Shown here in pieces: positions 22,866-34,971 of a stretch of DNA of 60,149 nt (the stretch's first letter is position 1; each line of letters begins with the position of its first letter). The stretch comes from Hydnum rufescens UP504 (Eukaryota > Basidiomycota > Agaricomycetes > Cantharellales > Hydnaceae): contig MU129198.1 of assembly GCA_014904985.1 (NCBI GenBank), positions 1 through 60,149 on the forward strand, in the 5' to 3' direction. The notes beneath the pieces are model-generated. The model did not search any database. It saw only the letters and a program-made list of their open reading frames with translations, and was not told the origin of the DNA. The position numbers and the translations under genes are program-made.

Positions 22866-24686
22866 TTAAGGCAAAATAGTTAACGAGTCTGCATTCCAGA
22901 ATGCTGCTGCTACTTTTGAGGAGAGCCCGATGTTCAAAATTTTTCCGGATTTCGACCCGTCTATGTTATGGTCCACCTGAATAGTAACAGGTGGTGTGCG
23001 TCGTAGACGGGTGGTCAAACGATCAATGTCCCGAAATGCACCCTTAGATCTGCAGGACATACCACTCCACTTGACAACATCGCCGCTCGCCGGGCAGGGT
23101 TTGGCTCTGCCTCGTATGCCTCAAAAAGGGAGCGCAGTGTAGGCCTCTGCTTTATGACGGCGTCGGCCCGTGCATCGCTTACAAGGTTGAGCTCTGCGAG
23201 CATCTTCCTGTACGTATCCTTGGCGTCCGTGCCTGTCTTAATCGACATGACCGGACAAAAGGGGAGGTGTGATCGCTCGACAAGTCTGTTGCGGGGAACA
23301 CTTAGAATTGAGGAACGAATATGCTCTCGAAGTGCTTCACGGCTGTAAACTTACTTGTGTGGATTTGACTCCCATATCTTCGAATACTTTCAAGTTAGGC
23401 GTATGTGGCTGAAAGGTCTTTGAATAATATGAAGCTGTACCTGCGGTCATGTTGAAAATCCACTCGGCAGCGTCTGCTTCCCCCTCGACGTGGACGATGA
23501 AACACTTCTGTGACACTTGCAAACTCGCAAGCGAACGCTCGACGCTTCTCTTGTCCACTAGTGCATGTCCTGCCTCTCTAGCGGCCGCATTGGCAGCACG
23601 GCTACCCTTACCAGTTCTCCGATAGCGGGCCTCCATATCGTCAATCATGATAAATATCTGATGTTTATCAGTGAGCTCCAATTCCACTTTGATCTTCTGT
23701 ATCACCCGCTCAAGCTTGGCAATTCCGTTCCCACCCTGGGAGAGCAAAGCGTCCGCGTCGATGTATACCATGTTGATGGCTTCAAATCGAGAATATTCCT
23801 TCACCGGGACCCATTCCCGGTTGCTTTCGCTGTATTTCGCACGTACCCGCCGTTCCCATCGAATGAGATTGGGATGGGAGAGGTGAAGAACCGTACGGAG
23901 CAGTCGTGCTCCTTCAATCGGGCAGCCACGGTGCCCATGAGCGGAGTGTCTCTTAGAGTCGTCGAGACATAAAGCGTGAAGTCCTTGACGAGGGATTTTT
24001 TATCCGTTACTAGCTTATTGACGGCGGTATGTAGTTTCTTGGAGGCTTTCGCAGTTTCGGCCTCGGCCTAGTTGAAGCGGGTGGTCAGTTCGGGGTGGGC
24101 ATACGTGCATATTTCGAGAGGAGGGGGGGGGGCATTACCTTCTTCACCGCCTTGGCCTCTTCTATTTCACGTCTCTTGGCTACCCTCAAAGCTTCCTGCT
24201 CCTCCTGGGATAAAGGCGAGAAAAAATGCCGCATTTAACGACAGAGACAGCCATGACATCACGGTATCATCATACCTGGATTGATCTTTGGTTTTCTCAC
24301 AACTTTTTTCTTCCTGGGTGGGGAGACCTGTTCTTCTTCGTCAGGAGGCAAACTCTTCCGCTTAATAGAGGTTTGAGCAGTCGTCTCATCAGTCGCGCCA
24401 CCAACACCGGAGGCCAAAGACTGAGAGAGGCCGTCGAGTTCGATCAGAAGCGACGAAGTTTTCCTGTTCAAAGCGCTGCTAAATTCAAACCCAGAGTCCT
24501 TCGTCCGCACATCAAACTTGTGATGGGCTGTGGTTTGGGCATTGATCTGAGCTTCGCCTCGTCGTCCGAGTCCACCAAATCTATTGTGACAGAATATGCT
24601 TGGGAAAGCGATAATGGATCTCCCTCGGTGTCGCTTGAGAGGTCGATGATATCGGTTTCGGTTGTGCTCGGTTGCCTCAACAACAT
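22866..24686 (-). CDS. EME1: EME1-type non-catalytic partner of MUS81
   Basis: Regulatory subunit of the MUS81-EME1 nuclease. It begins MLLRQPSTTETDIIDLSSDT, with a SUMO-interaction-like IIDLSSD at the N-terminus. Next come a basic region with SPPRKKKVVRKPK, a helical linker (EEQEALRVAKRREIEEAKAV) and an ERCC4-like fold: NKLVTDKKSLVKDFTLYVS, RWERRVRAKYSESNREWVPV, YSRFEAINMVYIDADALL and HQIFIMIDDMEARYRR. It lacks the ERK-x3-D motif, as expected for Eme1. The C-terminal part reads TGTDAKDTYRKMLAELNLVS, AYEAEPNPARRAAMLSS and LSSKVAAAFWNADSLTI. Introns lie near 24170-24270, 24070-24140, 23330-23450 and 23260-23330. Frame breaks near 24520 and 23871 look like lost bases; the second is a CCCC read as CCC. 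Confidence 0.87.
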
Positions 24687-24760
24687 CCTGTATGAGTGGC
24701 GCGCGCTACATCACGTGAACCGGACCATTCGGCACTCCCCGAGACGCGTCTCGCGACTAG
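24687..24760. promoter_or_regulatory. 74-bp bidirectional promoter, EME1 / FunK1-like gene
   Basis: The two opposed start codons are 74 bp apart. The strip holds an ATCACGTGAAC palindromic CACGTG (E-box-like) site at about 24712-24717, a common fungal bHLH target. Confidence 0.6.
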
Positions 24761-26470
24761 ATGGAATTCAAGGCCAAGCAAGACAGTGCGGGCCAATCCT
24801 CGAAATTGGAGGATTCTGACTCTGCTCATTCTGGAATGCCATCTATCACCTTTTCTGCAACGTCGAATGTCAGCACTGGCTCTAGACGCCCCCGTTATCT
24901 GTTGCCGAGCGACGACATGCCTGTTACGACCTCCCGGACCACGGATCATGATCTCAAACTCGTTAAACTGCGGCTTTTATTCTATGCTTTCGAATCCTTC
25001 ACCCATGGACGCCATCGCAGCCGTATCGCTCCCAGGACGGTCCTAGAATCGATGCTTGGCTTTTGGTACTACGACCGTGTGCGCATGGTGGAGTCTGGAA
25101 ATGTTCCCCTTTTGAATGGTCCACTCGATTCCATTCAATTTTTGATGAGTATCCCAAACCTTACCGACGATGCTTGGAGGTTTCGTCCAGCGATCCGATA
25201 TTCCTCGCCCACCGTCACTCGATCTCTTCGCCTTCGTGCTCCGCCCAAATCTTCCCACTCTGACAATCACATCAACTCTTCTAGTAATGATCGATGCGGA
25301 GGAAAACTCTACCACAGACCTAGACCATCCAGAATTTCAATTCCTCATCTAGCGCCCCCAGACCCATTCGTCGGCACAACAATCCTAGTCAATGGCCAGT
25401 CATTCATCCTCAGTCCCCGCGTGTTCCGCCAACATGCGATTAGGCGAGGTACATGTGTCATAGATGCAAATGGCGGCACTACGATTGTCAAGCCCCGCTG
25501 GCCAGACAAAGCCCGACCTCTAGAATGTGAATTCCTGGGCAAGGCCTGTGACTGTGCTCAGACGCATGTCGATGGGGGGTGCTCCTCAGTGATGGCACAT
25601 TTACCCGAGCTCTTGAAGAGCGGGGACCTTGATACTACTTCTCTTCTTCAAAGTTGGATTCGCCACGCACTGCCGCAAGAGTCGGACACCCCTCGGGAGA
25701 CATTGCATGTCTTGAGGGCTACAATGGATAACAAGCTGCTGCCAATGACTGATATCCGAATTCCCCGATGATTTCAAGAGTGTTATGCGGGATGTAGGTC
25801 GATGTAAGTGGTTATTTATGATATACTTTTAGCTCATCAGTAAAGAATAATTTCTGCAGGCCATCAATGGCTGTATAAGGTTGTTGGTATCCTTGACGGC
25901 GACCCAGACGTCGGCTTAAATGACATCATATTTTACCGGATCGACTCCACAATCGTTTGTATTCTCGTCGACTTTGACCTGGAGCAAGGTATCATGAAGC
26001 GGTCATATCCAATGTTTGATAGAACGAGCATTCCTATCTTCATGGCCCTTGACCGTCTTAAGGATTTTTCGATACCGCACCTTGCGAGGCACGACTTCGA
26101 GTCCATGCTTTGGGTGATGGTTTGGTTCACCTACCGATACGAAAATGGAAGGGAGAACCCTCGTGATTCTTCGAGGCCTTTGAAAGAATGGATCATGAAT
26201 CTCCAAAAAATCCTACTAATTAAGGCCGGCTTTCTTCTGCGCCTAGAAGGAAATCCCACACCGCCTTTCGGGACTATTTATAAAGAATGGATCCGCCCAT
26301 TGGCATTTTTCGTTTCTCATGAATACCACGGCAGGTCTTGGTGCGATTATCAACAGGATGATACCACTGTATGGACAGCGTTCTGGCAGCTTCTCAACCC
26401 CTGTGACCCCGTTGATTTTGAGCACACGTGTAATAGCGCGAGGTTCAGTTTCTTCCCCATCAATATGTAG
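24761..26470 (+). CDS. FunK1-family fungal protein-kinase-like protein
   Basis: Resembles the FunK1 kinase-like family expanded in agaricomycetes. The N-terminal 330 residues are poorly conserved but include PFVGTTILVNGQSFILSPRV and GTCVIDANGGTTIVKPRWPD, the usual lead-in with a VAIK-like lysine. After an intron near 25805-25860 the C-lobe reads CHQWLYKVVGILDGD, then FYRIDSTIVCILVDFDLEQG, carrying the DFD that replaces DFG, then IPIFMALDRL and HLARHDFESMLWVMVWF. The catalytic HxD is D-G-D and the loop asparagine is replaced (GLND), so activity is doubtful. One extra C in the run at 25763-25766 breaks the frame just before PDDFKSVMRDV. Without it the two halves are continuous. Confidence 0.78.
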
Positions 26471-26590
26471 ATATGATGGTATGAATGGTTGCAGCGGATT
26501 TCAGTGAAGTGCGGACCGCACAAAAAACAGTGAGTACGGTTGACGAACAGGGTCAGGCAATATCGAATAAGACGGCATAGGCCGACACCC

Positions 26591-28071
26591 TCAAATAACG
26601 CTCGGCACAGAGAAATAGAATAACCTGTCGTACCAGTACAGTATAATGCCTACTTCGAAACGGTCAGGATGCAAATTGCCATAAGGCCCGGAGATGTACG
26701 CACCCCCGATGTGGGTGCTCTCAAGCCATGACTTTCGATCACTTTGCGGAAGATTGGACAGGAGATCCACATATGTCAATCTAAATAATATATGATACGC
26801 CCATCGAAGCGACGGAAAAAAAATTCCAGGCTCTCGCTCCCAGGTGCCTCCACCACAAATCAGCTCAAGAAAGTATCCTTCGCCTTGCTCTTTACGATGT
26901 CATCCCTCAGGACTCCCCTAAGCGAATAAAGCTGTCTCTCGACGTCGCGATATAGTGTAACGATCGCAACCTGCCGGCTACAGTTTGGAATGATTGGTGG
27001 TTGTTTCCCCCGATAATGTGCCCCTCATTACCGTACCAGACTCTGGGGATTGAGAACAGGAACAACAGTTTCATCGAATATTGCATGCCACCTTTAAACA
27101 TTCTTCTGGCCATACATCATCTGAAGCAATCCACCTGACCGTCAAGAGGTGGCGACCTTGACTTAGATAAATTCATTAGGGGGTCTCCAGCCCTTCATTA
27201 CTGTCATCTGGCCCAAGTCGCTTCTTCGAACGATAGTTCCTGATCTGTAGCCGCCGCAGGATGGTCCACGAAATCCGGGGAAAATTGAGATCCAACTTAC
27301 CTTGTGGGGGGTTCAGCTCCCCGCCCGAGCCTGACAATTTCACGACAAGAATTACGCCAACGAACTCCGCAATTGACGAGGGCGTGGCTCGTCTATGATA
27401 GTCCCCACTTTGACAGAAGGATCGCGTTTGGCACCGGGTTCGAGCACCCCCAAAATCATTTCGCCTGGGAAATAAGCTATGTGCTTGACGGTTTACGTAC
27501 ATTTTGGCTCGGAAATGAGACGATAGTCAGAGCCTGTTGGGTCTTTCAGTAAAGGATGGAAGGAGTCTTCCATACTTGAAACGTTTGGCAGACCAGCTAG
27601 GGATACGCTTTCCCGATTTCCCCACCTCCAGCACCCCATCAACACCAGGAAAGGAACAAAAGAAGGAACAAAAGCCACTTCCAGAACCAAACGTCTGACC
27701 CGGGCACTCAGTGGACCCGCTGTCCAAGCGATTGGTTTCCGAGGCGCAACACTGGTGCCATTCCCATCTCTTTGTGATGTCAGAAGACGAGGCCAGACAC
27801 TAACAGTTATTCCATGGGAAGGGCACGCCGTTTCTCGCATGTAGACGTGCATTATTCGGCCTGCCCGAGGCGATAATCCAAGTCTCGATCGACACATACT
27901 GCTAGGACCCCTCGTCGGGGCCATGAAAGAGGAAGAAGCCACTGGTACAAGGTCTCTTTGCATCCTTTGGCATGGCTTGATATCTTGAAACCATTTGACG
28001 ATCTTGCCACTATTGTGTGTGTACTCAGCTTGATGGCCCTTTTTCTTAACTCGGATTGCCGAGAGTTCCAA
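26591..28071 (-). pseudogene. unknown gene family, copy 1 (exon fragments)
   Basis: The minus strand carries exon-like pieces matching a second copy at 34.97-36.16 kb in the same order. These include WPRLLTSQRDGNGTSV, FPGEMILGVLEPGAKRDPSV, an exon end with GTAAGT donor near 27300, and then NYRSKKRLGPDDSNEGL. Downstream pieces reach 26591 (YVDLLSNLPQSDRKSWLEST). In copy 2 the corresponding text is WPRLLTLQRDENSAG and YPSKKRLGPNDGN. I do not recognise the family. Stops (TAA after LETP, others near 27050) suggest this copy is decaying. Plus-strand frames across the same DNA are about as long, so the strand assignment rests on the conserved splice donor and the match between copies. Confidence 0.45.
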
Positions 28072-28250
28072 GGAAGATTTGGGCGACTAGTTCTCGCCCC
28101 CTTGACCGTCGTTTTCCTTCAGCAGGATGAGAAACTACCGTTCGTCAGGACAGCGTAACGTCTTTGGGGCTTGTCGAGAGAGCTAAGCGGTCGCAGCTTT
28201 GCGGGTAATCTGCAGGCTTTGTCCTGTTGCCTCCTAGCCTATATTAGGTC
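27965..28250 (+). repeat. duplicate of the RhoGEF 3' end (copy of 33.41-33.66 kb)
   Basis: Both segments begin GGCTTGATATCTTGA and continue with TTTGACGATCTTGCCAC, a TTGGGGCTTGTCGAGAGA-type block and CTGCAG, in the same order over about 250 bp. In the other copy the first bases are the last codons and stop of the RhoGEF gene. This looks like a duplicated gene tail placed upstream of the same gene. Confidence 0.75.
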
Positions 28251-28717
28251 GCATGATCCATCTCCCAGATCCCCGATAAGGTTTTCTCGATGGCTACCTC
28301 GGGTATGCAAAATGGATAATAGAGTGATTCCGAACTATGCAGCATTCACAAAGCTTCGACCCATCACTCAGTATTTAAAACCCCAAGGCACTGAAGACGA
28401 AGAGGGAGCGCCTATGTTAGGAATGCCAGTGTGGATAATGGCTCGAAACCCAAGTGGAAAGCATGAAGGCGTTGGAGAGGTACTGCGGATTGCGGAAGGG
28501 TGATGGATGGTAATACTGCTGTGGGGCCATGATGTCGGAGAATTGGCCCCACGAAGTGTTGCAGAAACCAACAGGCTTAACGTAGCCAGAATATTCGAAC
28601 CGCCTTTAGTCGCCCTCCAGGCCTCCTAGACTGGTCACGAGTCTACAGACCTCCACCTCCTTCCTTAGGAGTCCGGCAACTTCCTTTGTTTATTTACGTT
28701 ACCCAAACAAGGTTGTG
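28251..28717. other. region upstream of the RhoGEF gene
   Basis: It contains a plus-strand frame 28171-28503 ending GVGEVLRIAEG that I cannot assign, then the presumed promoter of the RhoGEF gene. There is no clear TATA box. Confidence 0.4.
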
Positions 28718-31700
28718 ATGTCCTCTCCACGCAAAATGGTCCCTTTGGCCTCTGGTCCTTCAGAGCGCCCTCGCCCACAGACAGGAACATCTAGGTCGTC
28801 TGTAACGCGACGTGCCTTCTTCTGCAGTGTCGTCTTTGAAGGCGGCCACCATGGGAACCCTCTGCCACAAGGTGTGCCATATTCATACAACCCGAACATG
28901 CATCAATAACTCTTGTGGCAGACGTCCAGAACATCATTATGTCTCTTGGTACACAATTATCTTCCAAAGGAAAACCAGTCGAACTCGACCAAGAGCCACC
29001 CACCGCAGCAACAAGTACAGAGGCTCTTTTGGACCCAGGATCTACTGTACGCGTCTATGATATAATGTATACATTTATTGACTAGCATATTCCCCAGGAT
29101 CCCACCCGGAGGAATCGAGCACTCACTGATGCCTCAACATTTGCGGATGTTTTGAATGAGCTCGTGACCACCGAACGCTCGTACGTTCGACGTATTAATA
29201 CACTTAAACAATCATACGCAGACCCACTACGATCCTTTGCGCGCACCAAGGATACTGCAATTATTCCTGCATATGAGGCAAAGACTCTGTTCGGTAATAT
29301 CGATGCGCTAATCCCGGCCAATGAGGCCTTTCTCGTAGATCTTGAAAAAATGATTGGTCCAAATGGACATCGCTTGGTTGGTGGCATAGGTGATGTCGCT
29401 TTGAAACATGTAGGTCATTTTATTATAGCGTCGCAAACACGAGCTAATACTTCACACCCGCACAGTTCAAAGAGCTCAAAACATTCGATTGTTACAGGCT
29501 GTATTACTCGAAGCGAGAGGAAGCGCAGGGTATATTCGAGCGTGAGATGCTAAGGAAGTCGAGTACCGGATTTGCCGGGTTCATAGACGTAAGTCTCATC
29601 ACGCCAAGCAATTCCTTAGATTGCAGTTATATGATTCACCTTATGTTGTAGCGCATCAAATATTCCACTTCAGATACAAAGAACCGTGTTGGCCTCAGAG
29701 AGCTTCTGATGGATCCCGTTCAACGGATACCCCGATACACGCTCTTGTTCAGAAGTAGGCCCTTCGATGCCTATGTGATTGACACTGGAGATTAAATCTT
29801 TTCGAAACCTTCAGCCATGATTAAACACATGCCGGAATCAGATCCTCAACGTGCCAAGCTAATCGAAGCTGAAGATGCTGCGAGCAAAATTGCACAGTGC
29901 GAAACGGACGAACAAACCAAGCGGGCAGCTGTGATGTATTGTCTCGAACGGACAGTGGACGGCTTTCCAGTATGTCTGGCCCCCTTGAGTCCACCCACCT
30001 GATTCTCACTCTTCTCCATCCACTTCAGCCTGGACTTATCAGCAATAGTCGGAAATTCATCGATTGTATCGACGTTGACGACATGTTACTTGATCCTAAC
30101 AGTTCGATTGCTTCGGGCAGTACATCGGCAACACCGTCACCGCTCCCATGCACTTTATTTCTATTCGACGACCGGCTTATGATTGTTAAGCGGCATAGCT
30201 CTTCGGCTTCAGGCCGTGTCATAGCTGGGCTCGACGAGATTGAGAAACTTGCGAAGACTGGGATCATAGGTGGTCCTCACATGAAAAAAGGGGGTCTAAG
30301 TTGCAAGGGTGTCGTTGACATTACCGACGTCGTTGCTACGGACCCAGGAGGATCAGGTGCGCTTAAAATGCAGTCTGTTGTGCCTGGTCAATACTGATAT
30401 ACGTATCGTTCATTGTTTCATTTCAATAGATTTGCATATATTTCTGGAGCTGGAACCCCCAGATCAATCTGACCGCTGGTCAAATAGACCTTTCCGATCT
30501 CTCTCGGTGGTCCATCCCCCTCTAACTGCCTCCCAATCATCAACATCAGTGGCTGAAGACAAGGCTCGATTCTTGGAGAATCTCTGGCTTGCTCAGGCGA
30601 TGTACCGCTCAAGGTCCGGTCGATCAGTTCCCTTTGTTTCGCAGGAGAGGGATGTCGGGAGTAGTTCACGTCGCGTGACTCTGGCACGGACATACTTCAA
30701 TGTATATCAGAGGACGGCGTATATTAGTGAGCCGAAAAAGGTAAGATTACTGGGTCCCACAATGCCGTAGTTCAATCGTTGAGGCGAAATTGCTGGCGAT
30801 ACAGAGCAAAGTTGTTCTGCACCTTGACCCATTCGGTACGGCGGATTCACTTCCGTTCGGTATGGGCTGTGGGCCATTCGTAATTGTTAGAGCTCAGCCA
30901 ATGGCAGGCGAGTTGTGTCGGTATACGGTGACGAGTAGCGACGAATCAGATGAAGGCGAGGAAGATATCGTGCATACTAGCACGGTCGCCTCCCGCATTG
31001 TACAAACCAGTGCGGACTCGTCTTCTACACATCTACGATCCATGACTTAATTGTTTCTGTTCCCTAGTCCATCAATGCGGGTTATTTAAATTTCGAACTA
31101 GCACAACCTCTCAACCTTCAACCCCGACTGCCAGCACGCGCGGGCGCGCAGCCATTTTCAACCTCGATGCAATTTCACGGAATTTGTTCAATACCAAGTC
31201 CAGCACGTCTAGTCGAGGCATCAGTGGCGCTGACTTCTTTTCCAATGGAACCGGAAGCTCGACCACTAGCAGTCACAAGCGAAGTCGGTCCAATGCCAGT
31301 CGTGCGTCCGTCATCCAGATGCAATCAACGGGGACAACGGTGGACAGCAGCTTCAAGTTTTCTCAACGGTCCACCTCCACTAGTGCAACCTCAGTCACGG
31401 ATGACGATTCGTTTGGCCTGAGATCGCGCTCACCATCTGCACAGAAACTTCTGAAGCGCGGACGTTCACCCGATCAAAATATTAGTCCCCCAAATCGAGG
31501 TATAGCTCGTATGAACGGTCTGGCTTGGAAAGAGACATGGAACCCTGGGCTAATATGGCTGGATCAACAGAGTTGGATGAGTCTGAGTGGGATCTGAGCA
31601 TGCGACTTGAGCTTGCCCGGCAGAACAGCTTAAGCCAGCAACACACGGGAGATATGACAACCCGGAGGACCGAACTCTCCCTGCAGGAGACCATATCAGA

Positions 31701-33421
31701 AGGTGTGCCACACTTGTGATCATGTTGATCTTCACTGAAATGCGTATCGTTGGATGCCACTAGAGGACACGTCAACTCTTCGCCGGGCTCCATCGACTGC
31801 TTCGACCTTCAGGCCACGTCCGACGACTCCAACACCTATAGCAGAATCGTCATCACGTCCTAGCAGTGCTATGAGCATTCGTCGACCTATGGGACCGCGT
31901 GAAGCTCCCAAAAGCCCCAATTTCCGAGCCGCAAATCCCGAAATTGAGGTAGACCTCGAAGCTACTCTGGTTCAGCTTGGCCATCCTGCACCGCCTCCAC
32001 CCCGCCTCGTACTCCTTCACCCCTGTCCGTTCGCCTCGGAAGCGCGTACCCTTCGAACTGGCGGATGAGGTTTTCAACGTCTACTCGACACCACCACCGA
32101 CGGCCACAGCTCCTAACGGACTTCCAGGAACGGTGGAGCCATTGTCTATCAAGAAGAAGAATTCCGTTCGCCAGACGTCGCCGACTGTATCTCGAAAACC
32201 TCGCGACTCTCCTTTGTCCAAGAATCCCATCCGAAATCCAGCGATCTCGATGCGCGACCGCGAAACCCCCAAGATCGCACCAAATGGCACTTCCGTCAAG
32301 TCCAATCTTGTGGATCGGACGTTGACTATTGCCGAGACCACCTTGGAAGACGTACGCTTGGCTATTATGTGCCCACCTCCCACCTCCCATGTACTAATGT
32401 GCTTGTTCCCATCAAGGTTAATAGTTCCTACCGTGCTATCAAGAGAATAAAGCTCGAGGTGGAGAGTGTCCGCACCCTTTCAAATGAATTCAATGGAAGG
32501 GATTGGGCGAACCAGATACGTGGCTCGGCTCCTAGCCCATTACCTCAATCTCCCCAGGGGCGTTATGCTGTATGCAAATGTATCTATTCTCAAGGTCTTC
32601 TGCCGTTACTTACAACCATGCCCAACTGTAGAACAGAGCTGCTGAGGCACGAATGGAGGAAATGCGGCAACTTATCGAGCGCGGACGAGGAGGTCTGATA
32701 TCCCGGATCGAGAGTCCCGTTCGAGATGTGAATCGAAGCGAATCTTGGAACCTGGATGACCTCAAGGAGCTTGTGGATGAAGCTGACCGGGATATCAAGC
32801 AAACCCTGGCCAACCATGAGACCTTGCAATCCGAGTTGAAGAACCTCGCAAACGAGTACAAGCAGGTAATTGTCAGTTTTTTCCTGAGATAAAGGGTACT
32901 ACTGATACCGATACTGTTCTATTCAGCAAAATATGGAGCTTGATAAGGCGCGTAATGAGCTGCAGCATGCCAAACGACAGTGCGAATTGGTAAAGAAGCT
33001 CCTGGCCGATGCCACAGCCGAGAACGAGATTATGTATGATGTGAGTGATACCCTAGTACTGAGCCTCAAATCTATTGACCGACAGCTTCTTTGCAAAGGC
33101 CTTTAACGAGGAACTGGATGGCATGTTCCAGGACGCGAATTTGCCTGACAGTGAAGCATGGCGTGCTATGACGGATGACCTTCGTAAAACAAAGGAGGAA
33201 CGGAGCACGCTCTCTAAGGAGAACTCGTGGGTTTTGTTTTCGGAAACACGGATAATCGCAATATTGACTTTCTTTGGAATCAGATCACTGAAACGAAGCT
33301 TGGAGCTGGCTCAACTTCAAAATGAAGAGTGGGTTCAAATTGTGTCTCTTGTCCGAGTGGGATCCTAACCAATTTCTTCAGATGGGGGGCCCTTTTGCGA
33401 TCGCAAGGCTTGATATCTTGA
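28718..33421 (+). CDS. RhoGEF (DH-domain) protein with C-terminal coiled coil
   Basis: Probable guanine-nucleotide exchange factor for a Rho-type GTPase. The DH domain starts VLNELVTTERSYVRRINTLK and continues KTLFGNIDALIPANEAFLVD, KELKTFDCYRLYYSKREEAQ and the diagnostic ELLMDPVQRIPRYTLLF, then TMIKHMPES. A PH-like part follows, with PGLISNSRKFIDCIDVDDML and CTLFLFDDRLMIVKRHS. The middle is serine-rich (FNTKSSTSSRGISG, RSRSPSAQKLLKRGRSPDQN). The C-terminus is coiled coil: DLKELVDEADRDIKQTLANH, ELDKARNELQHAKRQCELVK, LKRSLELAQLQNEEWGALLR, ending SQGLIS at the TGA at 33419-33421. There are a dozen or more short introns. One base seems lost near 31490-31497 in a CCCCC/AAA context. ATG 28718 is the first in-frame start. 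Confidence 0.85.
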
Positions 33422-33660
33422 CACTATTTGACGATCTTGCCACTCCTGTGTATTATCTTGTGGTTGTATACTTGGCTCGATAACCCTTTTCTTTGACTCG
33501 GATCGTTGAGAGTTCCAAGGGACGTGGTGTGACTAGTGCTTTACCTCATGGCAATTCTCCCTCCGCTAGATGAGGAACTACCGTGTCGTCCGGACCGCGT
33601 AACGTCTTGGGGCTTGTCGAGAGAACTCTGCCGCTCAAGGTTTTGCAGATACAGTAACTC
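33410..33660 (+). repeat. RhoGEF 3' end shared with 27.97-28.25 kb
   Basis: The final RhoGEF codons and the following 3' region recur at 27965-28250. The gene-linked copy here is presumably the source. Confidence 0.75.
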
Positions 33661-34971
33661 TGCAGCGCCCGCTTCTGCATCTGAGGTCGTACGTCAGCGT
33701 TTCAGCCCTATTCATCGTGTAGAAGGGCCTTCAACACCGCGATCAAAATGGATGTCTACTGTGTCTGAATGGATATTAATGTAACTGATAGCGACTGGAG
33801 AATAGCAGGACCTAATACGAACTGCGTGCGGTCGGACGCTCACATTGACACTTTGATCAAACCCTGATAACTTGTTCGACTTTGGATGTGACTCGTCTAT
33901 ACTGATACTGGCTGTCACCATTCTCGGCTCAGAAAAGAACCCTAGACGGAAAATGGCATCGCCAGACCTAGATTGGGAGTTCCAAGCTTCAAGTAATGAC
34001 CTCCAGCTTTAGAACATCGATATGAATCAAAAAATGTGGGATACTGTATACCACACAGTGTGCTTACCCCGCTCGATATATAAATCACAGACATAGAATA
34101 GCGTGGGCTTAGGCGCCCCTAGGCCCATAAGCACAAAGAGCATCGAGTGCCTCGGTAGAGAAAATGCCCCGGTCCGACCAAAGTGGCATCCCTGCTATCC
34201 CGTTGGGAAGGATGCTGATACTCACCACCCATCTCCGCCCGTGAAGCCCCGGACACCACTCGTCCCGGAGCGGTGGCCATCACCACTGTCACTGCCAGCA
34301 CCCCCAACGAAGGCCAAAATGGGGGAAAATGGGAACACCAAGACCTTGAAGGAAAAACCTTTGTGCCCGATGGCATTCCAGCACAACCAGCACAGGAACA
34401 AATACACCGGGCAAAAGGTGTGTATGCATGAGACTTGGTTGATTTAGTGGAATGTGCGAGTGACCAAAGGTGTGCTCTTCTGGTTGATCTTCCAGTGTAT
34501 ATCTATGAAGACTGTAGGTCCGGGTTACCGTTTCAGCCCAACCTGGTACGGCATGGGCGTGGATGTCCACGGGCGGGTGGGTTCCAAGGAGTGAGTTAAA
34601 TTCGCTTATTATAAGGTGATTCGTGTTGATCATGGTGGCGTCTTTGATCCACCAACCATCCGCCGGCTTCGCCTCGGTGAACCACAACTAGAACACGGGG
34701 GGGACAGTGCTGCATTCCATGATCCACTGCTGCCCCAGCGTGATCACATTGCGCCTCGCCAAAGCTTTGGTGCAGAGATGGCCATGACTTTGCTAGCAGT
34801 TTCAATTCGAACCTGCGCAAATGAGACCAGCGGGTGAGCAAGGTAGCAATTCACGAGGGTTCTCTTCTCACCATATATATATTTCTTGAGTTTCTAATTT
34901 CGCTGTGTAAGAAAAAATGGATTTCCTATCTGGGCTAGATGCTCTCCCAGAGAACTTGAACATATGCCGTA
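33661..34971. other. 1.3-kb interval without a confident gene
   Basis: Several overlapping frames of 60-130 codons occur on both strands around 34100-34840, none recognisable. The minus strand near 34600-34800 reads FAQVRIETASKVMAISAP and then KLWRGAM, which could be an exon of an unknown gene. The short palindrome-like TTAGGCGCCCCTAGGCCCATAA lies at 34110 (first twenty bases quoted in spirit only). Confidence 0.35.

Noticed and set aside
27304..27552. Plus-strand gene in the copy-1 duplication
   Set aside because: The frame is open but the second copy at 35.5 kb does not keep it, while the minus-strand pieces are kept in both copies.
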